A program made the position numbers and the translations under genes. The notes under the pieces are model-generated. The model was not told where the DNA came from. It saw nothing but the letters and a program-made list of their open reading frames with translations, and made no database searches. Of a DNA stretch of 64,000 nt, positions 17,955 to 27,624 are shown one piece after another (position 1 is the first letter of the stretch; every line of letters begins with the position of its first letter). Source of the stretch: Mesobacterium pallidum (GTDB taxonomy: Bacteria; Pseudomonadota; Alphaproteobacteria; Rhodobacterales; Rhodobacteraceae). Location of the stretch: NCBI RefSeq assembly GCF_019966535.1, contig NZ_JAIMID010000006.1:186001-250000 (forward strand), read 5' to 3'.

Positions 17955-19019
17955 ATGAAGATCATCGTCCATTTCGGGCCGCCCAAGACGGGCTCGACCG
18001 CCATCCAGGCCGCCATCTGGCAGAACCGCAAGACGCTCGAGGAGGCTGGCATCCTGCTGCCGCTCTGGGGCCACGACCCGGTGCGCGCGCTGGCGACGCT
18101 GTATCACCATCCCGACCGACCGCTGGTGCCGGCCCTGCGCACCCATTTCCACACGCCCGAGGCGGCGATGCGCTGGTCCGAGAATTCCTGGCAGCGGCTG
18201 GAAAGGACCGTGGCCGAGCAGCGGCCGCACACGCTGCTGATCTCGTCCGAGCATTTCGCGTCGCTCAAGGACAAGGAGCCCTTCATCGCGCGGCTGCGCG
18301 CCTTGTCGCCGGACATTCACTGGATCGGCTATGCGCGCGATGCCGCCTCGCTTTACATTTCGTCTCTGGACCAGGCGATCCGCAGCGGCGCGCGGATGAA
18401 GGATCTCGAGTCGCCCTGGGAATTCACCTATCCCAAGACCAATCGCTACAAGATCTACCTGCAGGAATTCGGGCCCGAGCGGGTCACCGTGCGCATGCTG
18501 GACCGGGCCACGCTGGACGAAGGCGACGTGGTGCAGGATTTCTTCAACCGTGTGCGCGAGGCGGGCGTCGAGGTGCCGCCGATCAAGTCGCCGCAGGGGC
18601 AGTTGAACGCCTCGCTGTGCGGGGCGGCGACGGCCTACCTGCTGACGATCAACTACGGGTTCGATCGCTGGGACACCGGCGATGGCGGCACGGTCAAGGA
18701 ACGCATGGCCCTGATCGACCGGCTGCGGGGCGCGCCGACCTTGCAGGACATGCCGCGGCTGGCCTTCCCGGATGACGCATTGCGCAACGTCGTGCGCTGG
18801 CGTGCCCGCGAAGAGCTGCGTTGGATCAACGGCAAGTTCGGCACCGAGCTGGACGATGGTCGCCCGGCCGGCGCCTGGCCGACCTGGGACGAACAGCGCG
18901 GCATCCTGCGCGACTGGATCATGGGATATTACAATCCCGAGGCCATGGCCAAGGTGCTGCCGGTCGCGATGAACGATCCACGTGTGAAGGCCGGCGCCAG
19001 CGCGGTGCAGGCGGCCTGA
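17955..19019 (+). CDS. Sulfotransferase-like P-loop protein
   Basis: 354 residues. The start MKIIVHFGPPKTGSTAIQ contains a 5'-phosphosulfate-binding-type loop (PKTGST, residues 10-15) as in PAPS-dependent sulfotransferases. LLISSEHFASL and a later region with IGYARDAASLYISSLDQAIR resemble the second cofactor segment. The remainder is not diagnostic. It has no signal peptide. Similar proteins modify surface polysaccharides; the acceptor here is unknown and no glycosyltransferase is adjacent. A strong hairpin terminator follows. Confidence 0.75.
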   Translation: MKIIVHFGPPKTGSTAIQAAIWQNRKTLEEAGILLPLWGHDPVRALATLYHHPDRPLVPALRTHFHTPEAAMRWSENSWQRLERTVAEQRPHTLLISSEHFASLKDKEPFIARLRALSPDIHWIGYARDAASLYISSLDQAIRSGARMKDLESPWEFTYPKTNRYKIYLQEFGPERVTVRMLDRATLDEGDVVQDFFNRVREAGVEVPPIKSPQGQLNASLCGAATAYLLTINYGFDRWDTGDGGTVKERMALIDRLRGAPTLQDMPRLAFPDDALRNVVRWRAREELRWINGKFGTELDDGRPAGAWPTWDEQRGILRDWIMGYYNPEAMAKVLPVAMNDPRVKAGASAVQAA

Positions 19020-19061
19020 AGGCGTGCCCCGGGCGGGGTAATGAGTATTTGTGGAATAATG

Positions 19062-19096
19062 AAAGGGGGCGGGATCGCGGTGATCCTGCCCCCTTC
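19062..19096. terminator. Bidirectional terminator between sulfotransferase-like gene and sulP
   Basis: A stem of about 14 bp (19062-19076 with 19082-19096, one G-T wobble) with a 5-base loop. On the minus strand the stem ends in CCCTTTC and continues AT-rich, so it also ends the sulP transcript. Confidence 0.8.
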
Positions 19097-19113
19097 GCGA
19101 TCAAGACGGGCGG

Positions 19114-20739
19114 TCAGTGGCTGCCGAGGATGCCGGTGCGGACCGAATAGTTCGCGGCCACCGCGTAATCGGGGTCGTCGTCGCTGTCGATCACCAGGTG
19201 GCCGGCCTTTTTCAGCAGCCGGTGGCAGTCACGGCTGAGGTGGCGCAGCTGGATCGCCTTGCCCTGCTCCTCGTACTTGCTGGCCAGCGCCTCGATCGCC
19301 TGCAGGGCCGATTGGTCGACCACGCGGCTTTCGGCGAAATCGACCACCACCGTGTCGGGGTCGGCCTCGGGGTCGAAGAGTTCGGCAAAGCCGTCGGTCG
19401 AACCGAAGAAGAGCGGGCCGCGGATGCGGTAGATCTTTTTCGCGCCCTCGTCGCGGATGTCGGCATGGATGCGGATCGCGTTGTTCCAGGCATAGGCCAG
19501 CGCCGAGACGATCACGCCCACGACCACCGCGACGGCGAGGTCGGAATAGACCGTCACCACGGTCACCAGAACGATCACGAAGGCATCGGTCAGCGGCACG
19601 CGGAAGAGGATGCGCAGGGAGTTCCAGGCGAAGGTGCCGATGACGACCATGAACATCACGCCGACCAGGGCGGCGAGCGGGATCTGCTCGATCACAGACG
19701 ACCCGACGAGGATGAAGGACAACAGGAACAGGGCCGCCACGATGCCGGCGACACGGGTGCGCCCGCCCGATTTCACGTTGATCATTGACTGGCCGATCAT
19801 GGCGCAGCCGCCCATGCCGCCAAAGAAGCCGGTGACCGTGTTGGCCATGCCCTGGGCGATGCATTCCTGGCTGGCGCCGCCGCGCTGGCCGGTCATCTCG
19901 CCGACCAGGTTGAGGGTCAGCAGGGATTCGATCAGGCCGATGGCGGCAAGGATCACGGCGTAGGGCAGGATGATTTCCAGCGTCTCCCAGGTCAGCGGGA
20001 CCATGGGGATGTGGAAGGGCGGCAGCGTGCCCTCGACCGAGGCGAGGTCACCGACGCGCGGCACATCGAGGCCGAAGGCGATGACCAGCCCGCCGGTGAT
20101 GGCGATGCCGGCCAGCGGCGCGGGCACGATCTTGGTCACCTTGGGCAGGGCCCAGATCACCACCATGGTCAGCGCCACCAGCGCCAGCATGAGCACGAGC
20201 GGCCCGCCCGAGAGCCATTCGCCCCCCGACATGCCGTGGCCGGTGTTCTGCATGCTGCCCGGCACCTTGAACTGCCCGAGTTGCGCCAGGAAGATCACGA
20301 TGGCGAGGCCATTGACGAAGCCCAGCATCACCGGATGCGGCACCATGCGGATGAACTTGCCCCAGCGCATGACCCCGGCGAAGATCTGCAAGAGGCCCAT
20401 CAGCACCACGGTGGCGAACAGGTATTCCACCCCGTGCTCGGCCACCAGCGCCACCATGACCACCGCCAGCGCGCCCGTCGCGCCCGAGATCATGCCGGGC
20501 CGGCCGCCGAAGATCGCGGTGATCAGCCCGACGATGAAGGCGGCGTAAAGGCCCACCAGCGGCGCGACCCCGGCGACGAAGGCAAAGGCCACCGCCTCGG
20601 GCACCAGCGCCAGCGCGACGGTCAGGCCCGACAGCAGCTCGGTCTTGAATTGCATGGGGGTCAGCCGCGTCGTCGGCGCGAGGCTGAGATCGGGCATCGA
20701 GATGCGATTGGCATAGCGTGCCAGCAGGGCCTTGGCCAT
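19114..20739 (-). CDS. SulP/SLC26-family anion transporter with STAS domain
   Basis: 541 residues; AGGAAG precedes the ATG at 20739. Multiple hydrophobic segments cover residues about 30-420, beginning with the family motif region [21 protein letters not shown] and including [14 protein letters not shown] and the [20 protein letters not shown] segment. A C-terminal STAS domain (about 430-541) contains [22 protein letters not shown]. It is an inner-membrane importer of sulfate, bicarbonate or a similar anion; the motif set does not fix which. It is divergent from mtnP. Confidence 0.93.
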   Translation of the reverse strand: MAKALLARYANRISMPDLSLAPTTRLTPMQFKTELLSGLTVALALVPEAVAFAFVAGVAPLVGLYAAFIVGLITAIFGGRPGMISGATGALAVVMVALVAEHGVEYLFATVVLMGLLQIFAGVMRWGKFIRMVPHPVMLGFVNGLAIVIFLAQLGQFKVPGSMQNTGHGMSGGEWLSGGPLVLMLALVALTMVVIWALPKVTKIVPAPLAGIAITGGLVIAFGLDVPRVGDLASVEGTLPPFHIPMVPLTWETLEIILPYAVILAAIGLIESLLTLNLVGEMTGQRGGASQECIAQGMANTVTGFFGGMGGCAMIGQSMINVKSGGRTRVAGIVAALFLLSFILVGSSVIEQIPLAALVGVMFMVVIGTFAWNSLRILFRVPLTDAFVIVLVTVVTVYSDLAVAVVVGVIVSALAYAWNNAIRIHADIRDEGAKKIYRIRGPLFFGSTDGFAELFDPEADPDTVVVDFAESRVVDQSALQAIEALASKYEEQGKAIQLRHLSRDCHRLLKKAGHLVIDSDDDPDYAVAANYSVRTGILGSH

Positions 20740-20782
20740 CGGGTCTTCCTGTTCTGTCTTTCGGGTGCGCGCCCCGGCGATA

Positions 20783-20818
20783 CTGCAATGCAGCAAGAAT
20801 GGCCACCCATTGTGGCCA
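20783..20818. promoter_or_regulatory. Two adjacent palindromes in the sulP/mtnP divergent region
   Basis: CTGCAATGCAG (20783-20793) is a perfect 11-base palindrome. TGGCCAC-CCATT-GTGGCCA (20800-20818) has perfect 7-bp arms. They lie 44-79 bases upstream of the sulP start and about 110-145 from mtnP. The binder is unknown. Confidence 0.35.
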
Positions 20819-20928
20819 AATGGCTGCGATTGGCCCCGGCCCCGGGGCGGATTTGCCGCGCGGGGCGGCTTTTCATTGCCGCGCGGGCGGTGCAGCATGG
20901 CCCCAAAGTCAAACACGGAGAGGCAGAC

Positions 20929-21801
20929 ATGGGCGAGACGATGATCGGCGTGATCGGCGGGTCGGGGATCTACGATCTCGAGGCGCTCGAGGGCAAGGAA
21001 TGGGTCACGGTGGACACGCCCTGGGGCGCGCCTTCGGACGCGATCCTGACCGGCATGCTGGACGGGGTGAAGATGGCCTTCCTGCCCCGGCACGGGCGCG
21101 GGCATGTGCATTCGCCTTCGTCCGTCCCATACCGCGCCAATATCGACGCGCTGAAACGGCTGGGGGTGACGGATGTCGTCTCGGTCTCGGCCGTGGGGTC
21201 GTTCCGCGAAGAGATGGCGCCGGGGGATTTCGTCATCCTGGACCAGTTCATCGACCGGACCTTCGCGCGGGAGAAATCCTTCTTCGGCCCCGGCTGCGTG
21301 GCGCATGTGAGCGTGGCGCATCCGACCTGCACCCGCCTCGGCCGGGCCTGCCTGACAGCCGCGCGGGACGCGGGCATCACCGTGCATGACGGCGGGACCT
21401 ACCTTGCGATGGAGGGGCCGCAATTCTCGACCCTCGCGGAATCGCGGATGTACCGCGAAAGCTGGGGCGCCGACGTGATCGGCATGACCAACATGCCCGA
21501 GGCGAAACTCGCCCGCGAGGCCGAGCTTTGCTACACCTCGGTCGCCATGGTCACCGATTACGACAGCTGGCACCCGGACCACGGTGAGGTCGACGTGACG
21601 AAGATCATCGAGACGCTGACGGGCAATGCCGCCAAGGCCCGGGACCTTGTCAGCCGCTTGCCGGCCCTGATGGGCCCGTCGCGCGACAGCTGCCCCCATG
21701 GCTGCGACCATGCGCTCGACTTCGCGATCCTGACCGCGCCCGAGGCGCGCGACCCCGAGGTGCTGGCACGGCTGGATGCCGTGGCGGGGCGGGTGCTGTA
21801 G
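20929..21801 (+). CDS. mtnP: S-methyl-5'-thioadenosine phosphorylase
   Basis: 290 residues; GGAGAGG precedes the ATG at 20929. [58 protein letters not shown] and [19 protein letters not shown] are the hallmark segments of MTA phosphorylases. It splits methylthioadenosine, a by-product of polyamine and homoserine-lactone synthesis, into adenine and methylthioribose-1-phosphate. Adenine is then a substrate for Apt, whose gene lies just beyond the RTX gene on the same strand. Confidence 0.95.
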   Translation: MGETMIGVIGGSGIYDLEALEGKEWVTVDTPWGAPSDAILTGMLDGVKMAFLPRHGRGHVHSPSSVPYRANIDALKRLGVTDVVSVSAVGSFREEMAPGDFVILDQFIDRTFAREKSFFGPGCVAHVSVAHPTCTRLGRACLTAARDAGITVHDGGTYLAMEGPQFSTLAESRMYRESWGADVIGMTNMPEAKLAREAELCYTSVAMVTDYDSWHPDHGEVDVTKIIETLTGNAAKARDLVSRLPALMGPSRDSCPHGCDHALDFAILTAPEARDPEVLARLDAVAGRVL

Positions 21802-21958
21802 CCGCGCGACCTCGTCAGAAACGCACGCGGCAGACAGTTTTCGACCGTAGCGCGACAAAACCTCTTGAGTTTGGGGCCGGAGATGCTCGCATAATCGGCC
21901 ATCAAGCGGACCCCGTGTTGAGCCGGGCCAGCGTTCCATTCTGAAAAGGTCGATTTCA

Positions 21959-23710
21959 ATGGCAACCCTTACCATCAACGAAGAACTGGTGCAGGCCCGT
22001 TATGTCCTGTCCACGTGGTCTACGCCGGCCATCGCCTCGGGTGACATAGTGGTTGTCGGGGTGAATGGCGCCGTCATCTCGACCGGGTCGTCGGCGATCC
22101 ATGTCTCTGATGTGCCAGAGTTGGACATCGTGAACGACGGGCTGATCTCGGGCACGTCGCAATCAATCTATCTGGACGGCCCCGGTGGCATCTTCACGCT
22201 GACAAACGGCAACACCGGACGGATCGAGAACGATGGCGGCCGCCTCTATGCAGCACATATTAGTGGCGCGTCATCGACCGTCACCAACGCGGGCCAGATG
22301 GTGGGGTCGGCCGCCAGCGCCTACCCGACGCTCATTCAGACCTCGAGCACCTCGACCCTGGTCAACAGCGGCCTGATCACCGATTCCTCGACCGGACCCA
22401 AGACCTATGCAGCGACCGTAGCATTCTACGCCGTCAGTACGGCGAATTTCACTAACCTGAGCACCATTCAGGGCAACGGCACCGGCGGGACCGATACCGA
22501 TGCGACCGTTGCCTTCATTGTCTCGACCGCATCGGTGACCTTCCACAACGAAGGACGGATCACATCACCGCGCCTCGCGGTCTATTCGGACGCCTGGATG
22601 TCAGAGGACTTCCGGAACAGCGGAACGATCGAGGGCGGGGTCAAGCTCTCGGACACGGTCGGCGCGAGCTTTCTGAACAGCGGCCTGATCTTCGGTGACG
22701 TGCTGATGCGCGGGGGGAACGACACCTATACCGCAGTGGGCGAAGGCATGGTGGAGGGTGAGGTTGACGGCGGCGACGGACAGGACGAACTCACCGGCGG
22801 GAATGCAGCCGATGTGCTGCGCGGCAGAGCGGGAACCGACGTGCTGCGCGGTTTCGGAGGCGACGACCTTCTGTATGGCGGCGACAATGCCGACAGCATC
22901 TATGCCGGCGACGGGGCGGATTCCGCCTGGGGCGGCGCCTGGGGCGACCTGATCGAAGGTCGCGACGGCGCCGATTCCCTTCGGGGAGAGGGCGGCGGCG
23001 ACACACTGCTGGGCGGGCTCGGGCGTGACTGGATCTATTCCGGGGACGGTGCGGATGAGGCATCAGGTGGCAGGGGCGACGACCTGGTCTTTGGCGGGAA
23101 CGGCGGCGATACGCTCCGGGGCGATGACGGCGGCGATGAGCTGTTTGGCGGACTCGGCCAGGATGCGATCTATGCCGGAAACGGCGCGGACACGGCCCTG
23201 GGCGGGGACGGCGACGACCTCGTTTACGGCGGCAATGGCCATGACAGCCTACAGGGCGGCGGCGGGGCCGACACCCTGGGTGGCGGTGCGGGCCGTGACA
23301 CCATCGCGGGTGGCGCGGGCAACGACCGGATCGACGCCGGCAGCTGGGCCGATGTGCTCTACGGCGGCGATGGCGCCGACACGTTGAACGGCGGCCTCGG
23401 GGCCGACACCATGACCGGTGGCGCCGGGGCGGATGTGTTCGTCCTGTCGAATGCGGCGCACAGCGGATTGGGCGCGGCTTCGGACCGGATCGCCGATTTC
23501 GAGCAGGGCCTGGACCGGATCGACCTGTCGGCGCTTGGTGTCTCGTGGAACGGGACCGCCAGCTTCGACGGCTCGGCCAATTTCGCCCGCTACTACACCG
23601 ATTTCGGCCATGCCCATGTGATGATCGACCTCGACGGAGACCGGGCCGTCGATCTGCGGCTGGTGGTCGAGGAGACGGCCTCGCTGTCGGCGGTCGATTT
23701 CATCCTGTAA
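21959..23710 (+). CDS. Secreted RTX calcium-binding protein with N-terminal NSG-repeat solenoid
   Basis: 583 residues. Residues about 100-250 hold degenerate repeats of the form N-x-G-x-I-x-G ([50 protein letters not shown]), spaced as in beta-solenoid coils. Residues about 252-492 are nonapeptide RTX repeats (GGxGxDxLx). A C-terminal block ([20 protein letters not shown], then a Gly/Asp-rich and hydrophobic end VDFIL) resembles the type I secretion signal of serralysin-like proteins. No Sec signal is present. It is probably exported by a type I system in a calcium-dependent folded form; no transporter is nearby. No catalytic domain is seen, so it may be a surface-layer or adhesion protein. 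It interrupts the mtnP-apt pair. Confidence 0.88.
   Translation: MATLTINEELVQARYVLSTWSTPAIASGDIVVVGVNGAVISTGSSAIHVSDVPELDIVNDGLISGTSQSIYLDGPGGIFTLTNGNTGRIENDGGRLYAAHISGASSTVTNAGQMVGSAASAYPTLIQTSSTSTLVNSGLITDSSTGPKTYAATVAFYAVSTANFTNLSTIQGNGTGGTDTDATVAFIVSTASVTFHNEGRITSPRLAVYSDAWMSEDFRNSGTIEGGVKLSDTVGASFLNSGLIFGDVLMRGGNDTYTAVGEGMVEGEVDGGDGQDELTGGNAADVLRGRAGTDVLRGFGGDDLLYGGDNADSIYAGDGADSAWGGAWGDLIEGRDGADSLRGEGGGDTLLGGLGRDWIYSGDGADEASGGRGDDLVFGGNGGDTLRGDDGGDELFGGLGQDAIYAGNGADTALGGDGDDLVYGGNGHDSLQGGGGADTLGGGAGRDTIAGGAGNDRIDAGSWADVLYGGDGADTLNGGLGADTMTGGAGADVFVLSNAAHSGLGAASDRIADFEQGLDRIDLSALGVSWNGTASFDGSANFARYYTDFGHAHVMIDLDGDRAVDLRLVVEETASLSAVDFIL
22769..23435 (+). repeat. RTX nonapeptide-coding repeat array
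   Basis: About 25 nine-codon units encoding GGxGxDxLx occupy residues 271-492 of the RTX protein. The repeats are clear at protein level but diverged at DNA level, with alternating GGGAC, GGAAAC and GGCGAC-type cores. Confidence 0.85.
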
Positions 23711-23781
23711 GCCCGCGACCGGCTGGACAGACCGCCCCGGTCCAGCCATCGTGAGCGCAGATGCAGGGGGGCGTGCCGCAT

Positions 23782-24312
23782 ATGAAGACCGTCAAGGATT
23801 ACATCCGCACCATCGTCGATTTCCCGCACGAGGGGATCATGTTCCGCGACGTGACCACTCTGTTTGCGGATCCGCGCGGATTTCGCATGGCGGTGGACCA
23901 GATGCTGCACCCCTATGCCGGGCAGCGGATCGACAAGGTCGTGGGGCTCGAGGCGCGCGGCTTCATCCTGGGTGGCGCCATCGCGCACCAGCTCGGCACC
24001 GGCTTCGTGCCGATCCGCAAGAAGGGCAAGCTGCCCGGGGCCGTGATCTCGGAGGAATACACGCTGGAATACGGAGAGGCGGTGGTCGAGATCCACGACG
24101 ACGCGATCACCGGGTCCGAAAAGATCCTGCTGGTCGACGACCTGCTGGCCACCGGCGGCACCGCCGAGGCCGGGATCAAGCTTGTCGAACGGCTGGGCGG
24201 AGAGATCATGGGCTGTGCCTTCATCATCGACCTGCCCGAGCTGGGCGGTCGGGCCAAGCTCGAAGGGCTGGGGATGGACGTGCATGCGCTCTGCGCCTTC
24301 GAGGGGCTGTAA
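23782..24312 (+). CDS. apt: Adenine phosphoribosyltransferase
   Basis: 176 residues from MKTVKDYIR at 23782, a usual Apt N-terminus; an ATG seven codons earlier is less likely. Motifs are [37 protein letters not shown] and the PRPP-binding loop [14 protein letters not shown] (residues 115-128). It converts adenine and PRPP to AMP, salvaging the adenine released by MtnP. It ends at a repeat element that also contains a hairpin. Confidence 0.95.
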   Translation: MKTVKDYIRTIVDFPHEGIMFRDVTTLFADPRGFRMAVDQMLHPYAGQRIDKVVGLEARGFILGGAIAHQLGTGFVPIRKKGKLPGAVISEEYTLEYGEAVVEIHDDAITGSEKILLVDDLLATGGTAEAGIKLVERLGGEIMGCAFIIDLPELGGRAKLEGLGMDVHALCAFEGL

Positions 24313-24377
24313 AAGGGGGCGCTGCCCCCGTCTCCCTTCGGGCGGACTCTCCCGGAGTATTTCGGGAAAAGTGAAAG
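24312..24377 (+). repeat. Dispersed intergenic element, copy A
   Basis: A GGGGGC-GCT-GCCCCC hairpin (24315-24329) is followed by TCTCCCGGAGTATTTCGGGAAAAGTGAAAG. The same architecture recurs at 26819-27006 and 62604-62722. It lies between the convergent apt and FAD-oxidase genes and may act as a terminator. Confidence 0.7.
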
Positions 24378-24389
24378 AGTGGGCTGCGT

Positions 24390-25811
24390 TCAGGCGCCCG
24401 CGCGCAGCACTGCGCCGGGATTCATGATGCCCAGGGGGTCGAGCGCGGCCTTGATCGCCCGCATTGCCGCCAGCTTGGCCGGATCGCCGTAGCGTTCGAG
24501 GTCCGCGACCTTGAGCCGCCCGATCCCGTGCTCGGCGCTGACCGATCCGTCCATCGCGTGCACGAGGTCATGGACCGCCTGCTGCACCTCGGTCTTGGCA
24601 TTGCCATAGTCGGACCGGCTGCGCCCCTTCGCGGGGAAGACGTTGTAATGCAGGTTGCCATCGCCGAGGTGGCCGAAGGCATTGATGCGGAAATCGCCCA
24701 TGCCGGCCAGCATCGCGTTGCCACGGCGCAGGAAGTCGGGGATGTCCGAGATCGGGATCGACACGTCATGGCTCGAGATCGATCCGATCAGGCGGTTCGC
24801 CTCGGGGATCGTTTCGCGGAGGGTCCAGAGGTCGTGCCGCTGCGCCTCGGACTGGGCGATGATCCCGTCGGTGGCGAGATCCTGGTCGAGCGCCGCCTCG
24901 AACAGCGCCATCAGCTCTTCGGCCGGGTCGATGCCGCGCGGCAGACCCAGTTCCACCAGGACCATCCAATCCGGCGTGTCAGCGAAGGGCAGGCGCACCT
25001 GCGGCATGGTTTCGGCCAGGAAATGCAGCCCCTGCCCCGAGATCAGTTCGAAGGCGCTGACGCCCTCGCCGGCGCGGTCGCGGGTCAGGTTCAAGAGCGC
25101 GACGGCGGCGGCCGGGTCCGGCACCACCATGAGCGCGGTGCCAAGGGCGGCGGGGCGCGGGGCAAGCTTGAGGGCGGCGGCGGTGATCACGCCCAGCGTG
25201 CCCTCGGCGCCCATCAGGAGGTGGCGCAGGTCATAGCCGGTGTTGTCCTTGCGCAGCCGCTTGAGCCCGTGCCAGGTGGACCCGTCCGGCAGCACCGCCT
25301 CAAGCCCCAGCACCTGGTCGCGGGCATTGCCGTAGCGCAGCACGTTCACCCCGCCCGCGTTGGTCGACAAGAGCCCGCCGATCCGGGCCGAGCCCTCGCT
25401 GGCCAGTGACAGCGGGAAGAGCCGGCCTTCGGCCTCGGCCCGCGCCTGGACGTCGGCCAGGATCGCGCCGGCCTCGACCAGCATCACGTTCTCCTGCGGG
25501 TGGATTGCGCGGATTGCGGTCATCCGCTCGAGCGACAGGATCAGCGGGGCGGGCTGGCCGTCGGGGCAGACCTGCCCGCCGACAAGGCCGGTGCCTCCGC
25601 CATAGGGCAGCACGCCGACACGGGCCGCGGCGCAGGCGCGGATGATGGTGGCGACTTCCTCGGTACTGGCGGGCGCGGCCACGACGGCCCCCTGTCCCTT
25701 CCAGGTCCCCCGCGGCTCTTCGAGGTACCTCGGCTCCACGCTGCGCAACGTGCCCGCCGGCAGTTGCGCGGCGAGGCCGTCCAGAAAATCGCTATCCGCC
25801 GGGTTCAACAT
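24390..25811 (-). CDS. FAD-linked oxidase (D-2-hydroxyacid dehydrogenase, GlcD/D-lactate type)
   Basis: 473 residues. An N-terminal FAD-binding PCMH domain (GVLPYGGGTGLVGGQ, SLASEGSARIGGLLSTNAGGVNVLRYGN) and a C-terminal FAD-oxidase domain ending HLGDGNLHYNVFP and SAEHGIGRLK, which carries the conserved substrate/metal-binding His. This is the flavin dehydrogenase group that oxidises D-lactate, glycolate or D-2-hydroxyglutarate, passing electrons to the respiratory chain or an electron-transfer flavoprotein. Which substrate is used is not readable. It stands alone between convergent apt and the MBL-fold gene upstream on the same strand. Confidence 0.9.
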   Translation of the reverse strand: MLNPADSDFLDGLAAQLPAGTLRSVEPRYLEEPRGTWKGQGAVVAAPASTEEVATIIRACAAARVGVLPYGGGTGLVGGQVCPDGQPAPLILSLERMTAIRAIHPQENVMLVEAGAILADVQARAEAEGRLFPLSLASEGSARIGGLLSTNAGGVNVLRYGNARDQVLGLEAVLPDGSTWHGLKRLRKDNTGYDLRHLLMGAEGTLGVITAAALKLAPRPAALGTALMVVPDPAAAVALLNLTRDRAGEGVSAFELISGQGLHFLAETMPQVRLPFADTPDWMVLVELGLPRGIDPAEELMALFEAALDQDLATDGIIAQSEAQRHDLWTLRETIPEANRLIGSISSHDVSIPISDIPDFLRRGNAMLAGMGDFRINAFGHLGDGNLHYNVFPAKGRSRSDYGNAKTEVQQAVHDLVHAMDGSVSAEHGIGRLKVADLERYGDPAKLAAMRAIKAALDPLGIMNPGAVLRAGA

Positions 25812-25861
25812 GGCGCGCCCTCCAAGTGCCCGGCATGGTTAGCAGGCCGGGCCGGCGGCGG

Positions 25862-26692
25862 CTACTCGGGATCGCGCAGGAGGCGCGGCTGCATCATCAC
25901 CACGGTCGGCCGGTCCGGCAGGCTGCGCAGGGAGACCTCGATGAAGCTTTGTGCCCCGCGCTCGATTGCGAATTCGTCCTGCATCCCTTGCGCGAAGGCA
26001 TCCAGCGCATAGCCCGAGAACCAGTGCATCGGCAGCACGATCCGCGCCTTCATGCGCTTGAGCGTGTCGATCATGACCGGCAGCGGCAGGGTCATGCCGC
26101 CATCGACCGGCGCCATGACCACGTCGAGCCGGCCGATGGCGGCGTATTGCTCGGCATTGGGTTCGTGGTGCAGGTGGCCGAGATGGCCGATGCAGAGCCC
26201 GCCGACCTCGAAGATGAAGATCGAGTTGCCCTGGTCCTCGCGCCCCCCGCCCGAGCGGATGTCGGTCGAGACATTGCGGATCAGCACTTCGCCGAGGTCG
26301 AGATGGTGATCGATCCCCGTCCCGTATGCCTCGCCCCAGCCGGGCAGCACATGGGGGATCGCCGGGTCGGGCGCGGCGGTCCAGTGCGTGGAATGGGCGT
26401 GGTTCATGGTGACCACGTCGGGGATCACCTTTGTCGCGCCGACGAAGCCGGTGTAATCGGTGACGATGGTCAGCCCGCCCGGTGTCTCGATCAGGAAGGA
26501 GGCATGCGAGACGTAGTGGATGCGCACGGTGTAATCGTCGGGCAGCGGCGCGCGGTAGCTGGCCTTGTGCAGGTATTCGATCCCCGGCGCGGCATCGGCG
26601 ATGGCGATGCAATGGCTCGGTCGCCGGTCCTGAGCAGCGGCGGGCAGCGCGAGGGACAGCAGGATCAACAGGGGGGCAAGGACACGCAGCAT
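25862..26692 (-). CDS. Exported MBL-fold metallo-hydrolase
   Basis: 276 residues. MLRVLAPLLILLSLALPAAA is a Sec signal with cleavage near residue 20-21. VSHASFLIETPGGLTIVTD, then NHAHSTHW (H98, H100, H103) and GHLGHLHH followed by PVDGG and LPMHWF, match the UlaG/L-ascorbate-lactonase-like branch of metallo-beta-lactamases. The usual Asp of HxHxDH is Thr here. Substrate unknown; location periplasmic. It is on the same strand as the FAD oxidase, 50 bases apart, and may share a transcript. Confidence 0.85.
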   Translation of the reverse strand: MLRVLAPLLILLSLALPAAAQDRRPSHCIAIADAAPGIEYLHKASYRAPLPDDYTVRIHYVSHASFLIETPGGLTIVTDYTGFVGATKVIPDVVTMNHAHSTHWTAAPDPAIPHVLPGWGEAYGTGIDHHLDLGEVLIRNVSTDIRSGGGREDQGNSIFIFEVGGLCIGHLGHLHHEPNAEQYAAIGRLDVVMAPVDGGMTLPLPVMIDTLKRMKARIVLPMHWFSGYALDAFAQGMQDEFAIERGAQSFIEVSLRSLPDRPTVVMMQPRLLRDPE

Positions 26693-26818
26693 GGGATACC
26701 TCCGGGTTTGCCGGAGCCTAGCATGGAACCGCGCGGTTCGGGCCGATTGGCGCGCTTCACGTTTGCGTGGGTGCAGGGTTGGGCGATCTCGAGGCGAAGC
26801 GCCTGCGGCGGGCGGGTT

Positions 26819-27006
26819 GAGGGGGCGCTGCCCCCTCGGCGCCAGGGCGCCTCACCCCCGAGGTATTTGGAAAACGATGAAGGACCGGGCGGGTGCGGGG
26901 CGAAGGTGTTGCGCAAGTCCGGCGTCAGTAGGATTCGCGATGGTCTGACGGGAGCGGTCCGCCCCTCATTTCACTTTTCCCCAAATACTCCCGTCGGAGG
27001 CGTTCC
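26819..27006. repeat. Dispersed intergenic element, inverted pair of copies B1 and B2
   Basis: Copy B1 (26819-26884, plus) has GAGGGGGC-GCT-GCCCCCTC followed by GAGGTATTTGGAAAACGATGAAGG. Copy B2 (26968-27006, minus) has GCCTCCGACGGGAGTATTT then GGGGAAAAGTGAAA. The 348-base gap between the MBL gene and the GNAT gene is otherwise empty; I see no other gene in it. Confidence 0.7.
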
Positions 27007-27039
27007 GACCTTTGCCAAGGACGGAAAGTTCAGGGTGTG

Positions 27040-27624
27040 TCAGCCGACCTCGGTCCGGCCGCGGCGGTCATTGCGCAGGGCGGCATAAAGCACATGGGTG
27101 CGCCAGCGGCCGTTGATCTGCAGGTAGCTTTGCGCGACCCCCTCGTACTTGAAGCCGGTCTTTTCCAGGAGGGCCCGCGAGGGGGTGTTCTCCGGCAGGC
27201 AGCCCGCCTCGATCCGGCTGAGGTCGAGCGTGTGGAAGGCGTAGTGCACCAACGCCTCGATCGCCTCGCGCATGAAACCGTTGCGGGCGTAGCGTTCGCC
27301 CGTCCAGTAGCCGACCGTGGCCGATTGCGCGGGACCCCGGCGGATGTTGTCGAGCGTGATTGCCCCCACCAGCCGCTGCCCGTCGCGCTGCACCAGGAAC
27401 AGCGGATAGGCCGTGCCCGCCTGCACCGACCGACGCGCCCAGTAGACGCGGTTGGTAAAGCTCTTTCGGGTGAGGTGATCGGCGGCCCAGGTCGGCTCCC
27501 ACGGAGTGAGAAAAGCGCGGCTTTCCGCGCGCAGGGCCGTCCAGGAGGAAAAATCGTGATGCTCGGGCGCACGCAGGGTCAGCCGGTCAGTTTCCAGCCG
27601 GACCTTGCGTTTGCCGCGCAGCAT
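27040..27624 (-). CDS. RimJ/RimL-type GNAT acetyltransferase
   Basis: 194 residues. ETDRLTLRAPEHHD is the usual start of RimJ/RimL proteins; GYWTGERYARNGFMREAIEALVHYAFHTLDLSRIEAGCLPENTPSRALLEKTGFKYEG contains the acetyl-CoA loop and the conserved N-x-x-S-x-x-LLEK-x-GF motif. It acetylates an N-terminal or other amine in the cytoplasm; ribosomal protein S5 or L12 is possible but not shown. Its ATG overlaps the stop of the M16 peptidase (ATGA), making it the last gene of the surf1-thrC-M16-GNAT string. Confidence 0.9.
   Translation of the reverse strand: MLRGKRKVRLETDRLTLRAPEHHDFSSWTALRAESRAFLTPWEPTWAADHLTRKSFTNRVYWARRSVQAGTAYPLFLVQRDGQRLVGAITLDNIRRGPAQSATVGYWTGERYARNGFMREAIEALVHYAFHTLDLSRIEAGCLPENTPSRALLEKTGFKYEGVAQSYLQINGRWRTHVLYAALRNDRRGRTEVG

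Noticed and set aside
22769-23435. CRISPR-like or satellite repeat
   Set aside because: The periodicity is nine codons and encodes GGxGxDxL; it is an RTX protein array, with no identical repeats or spacers.
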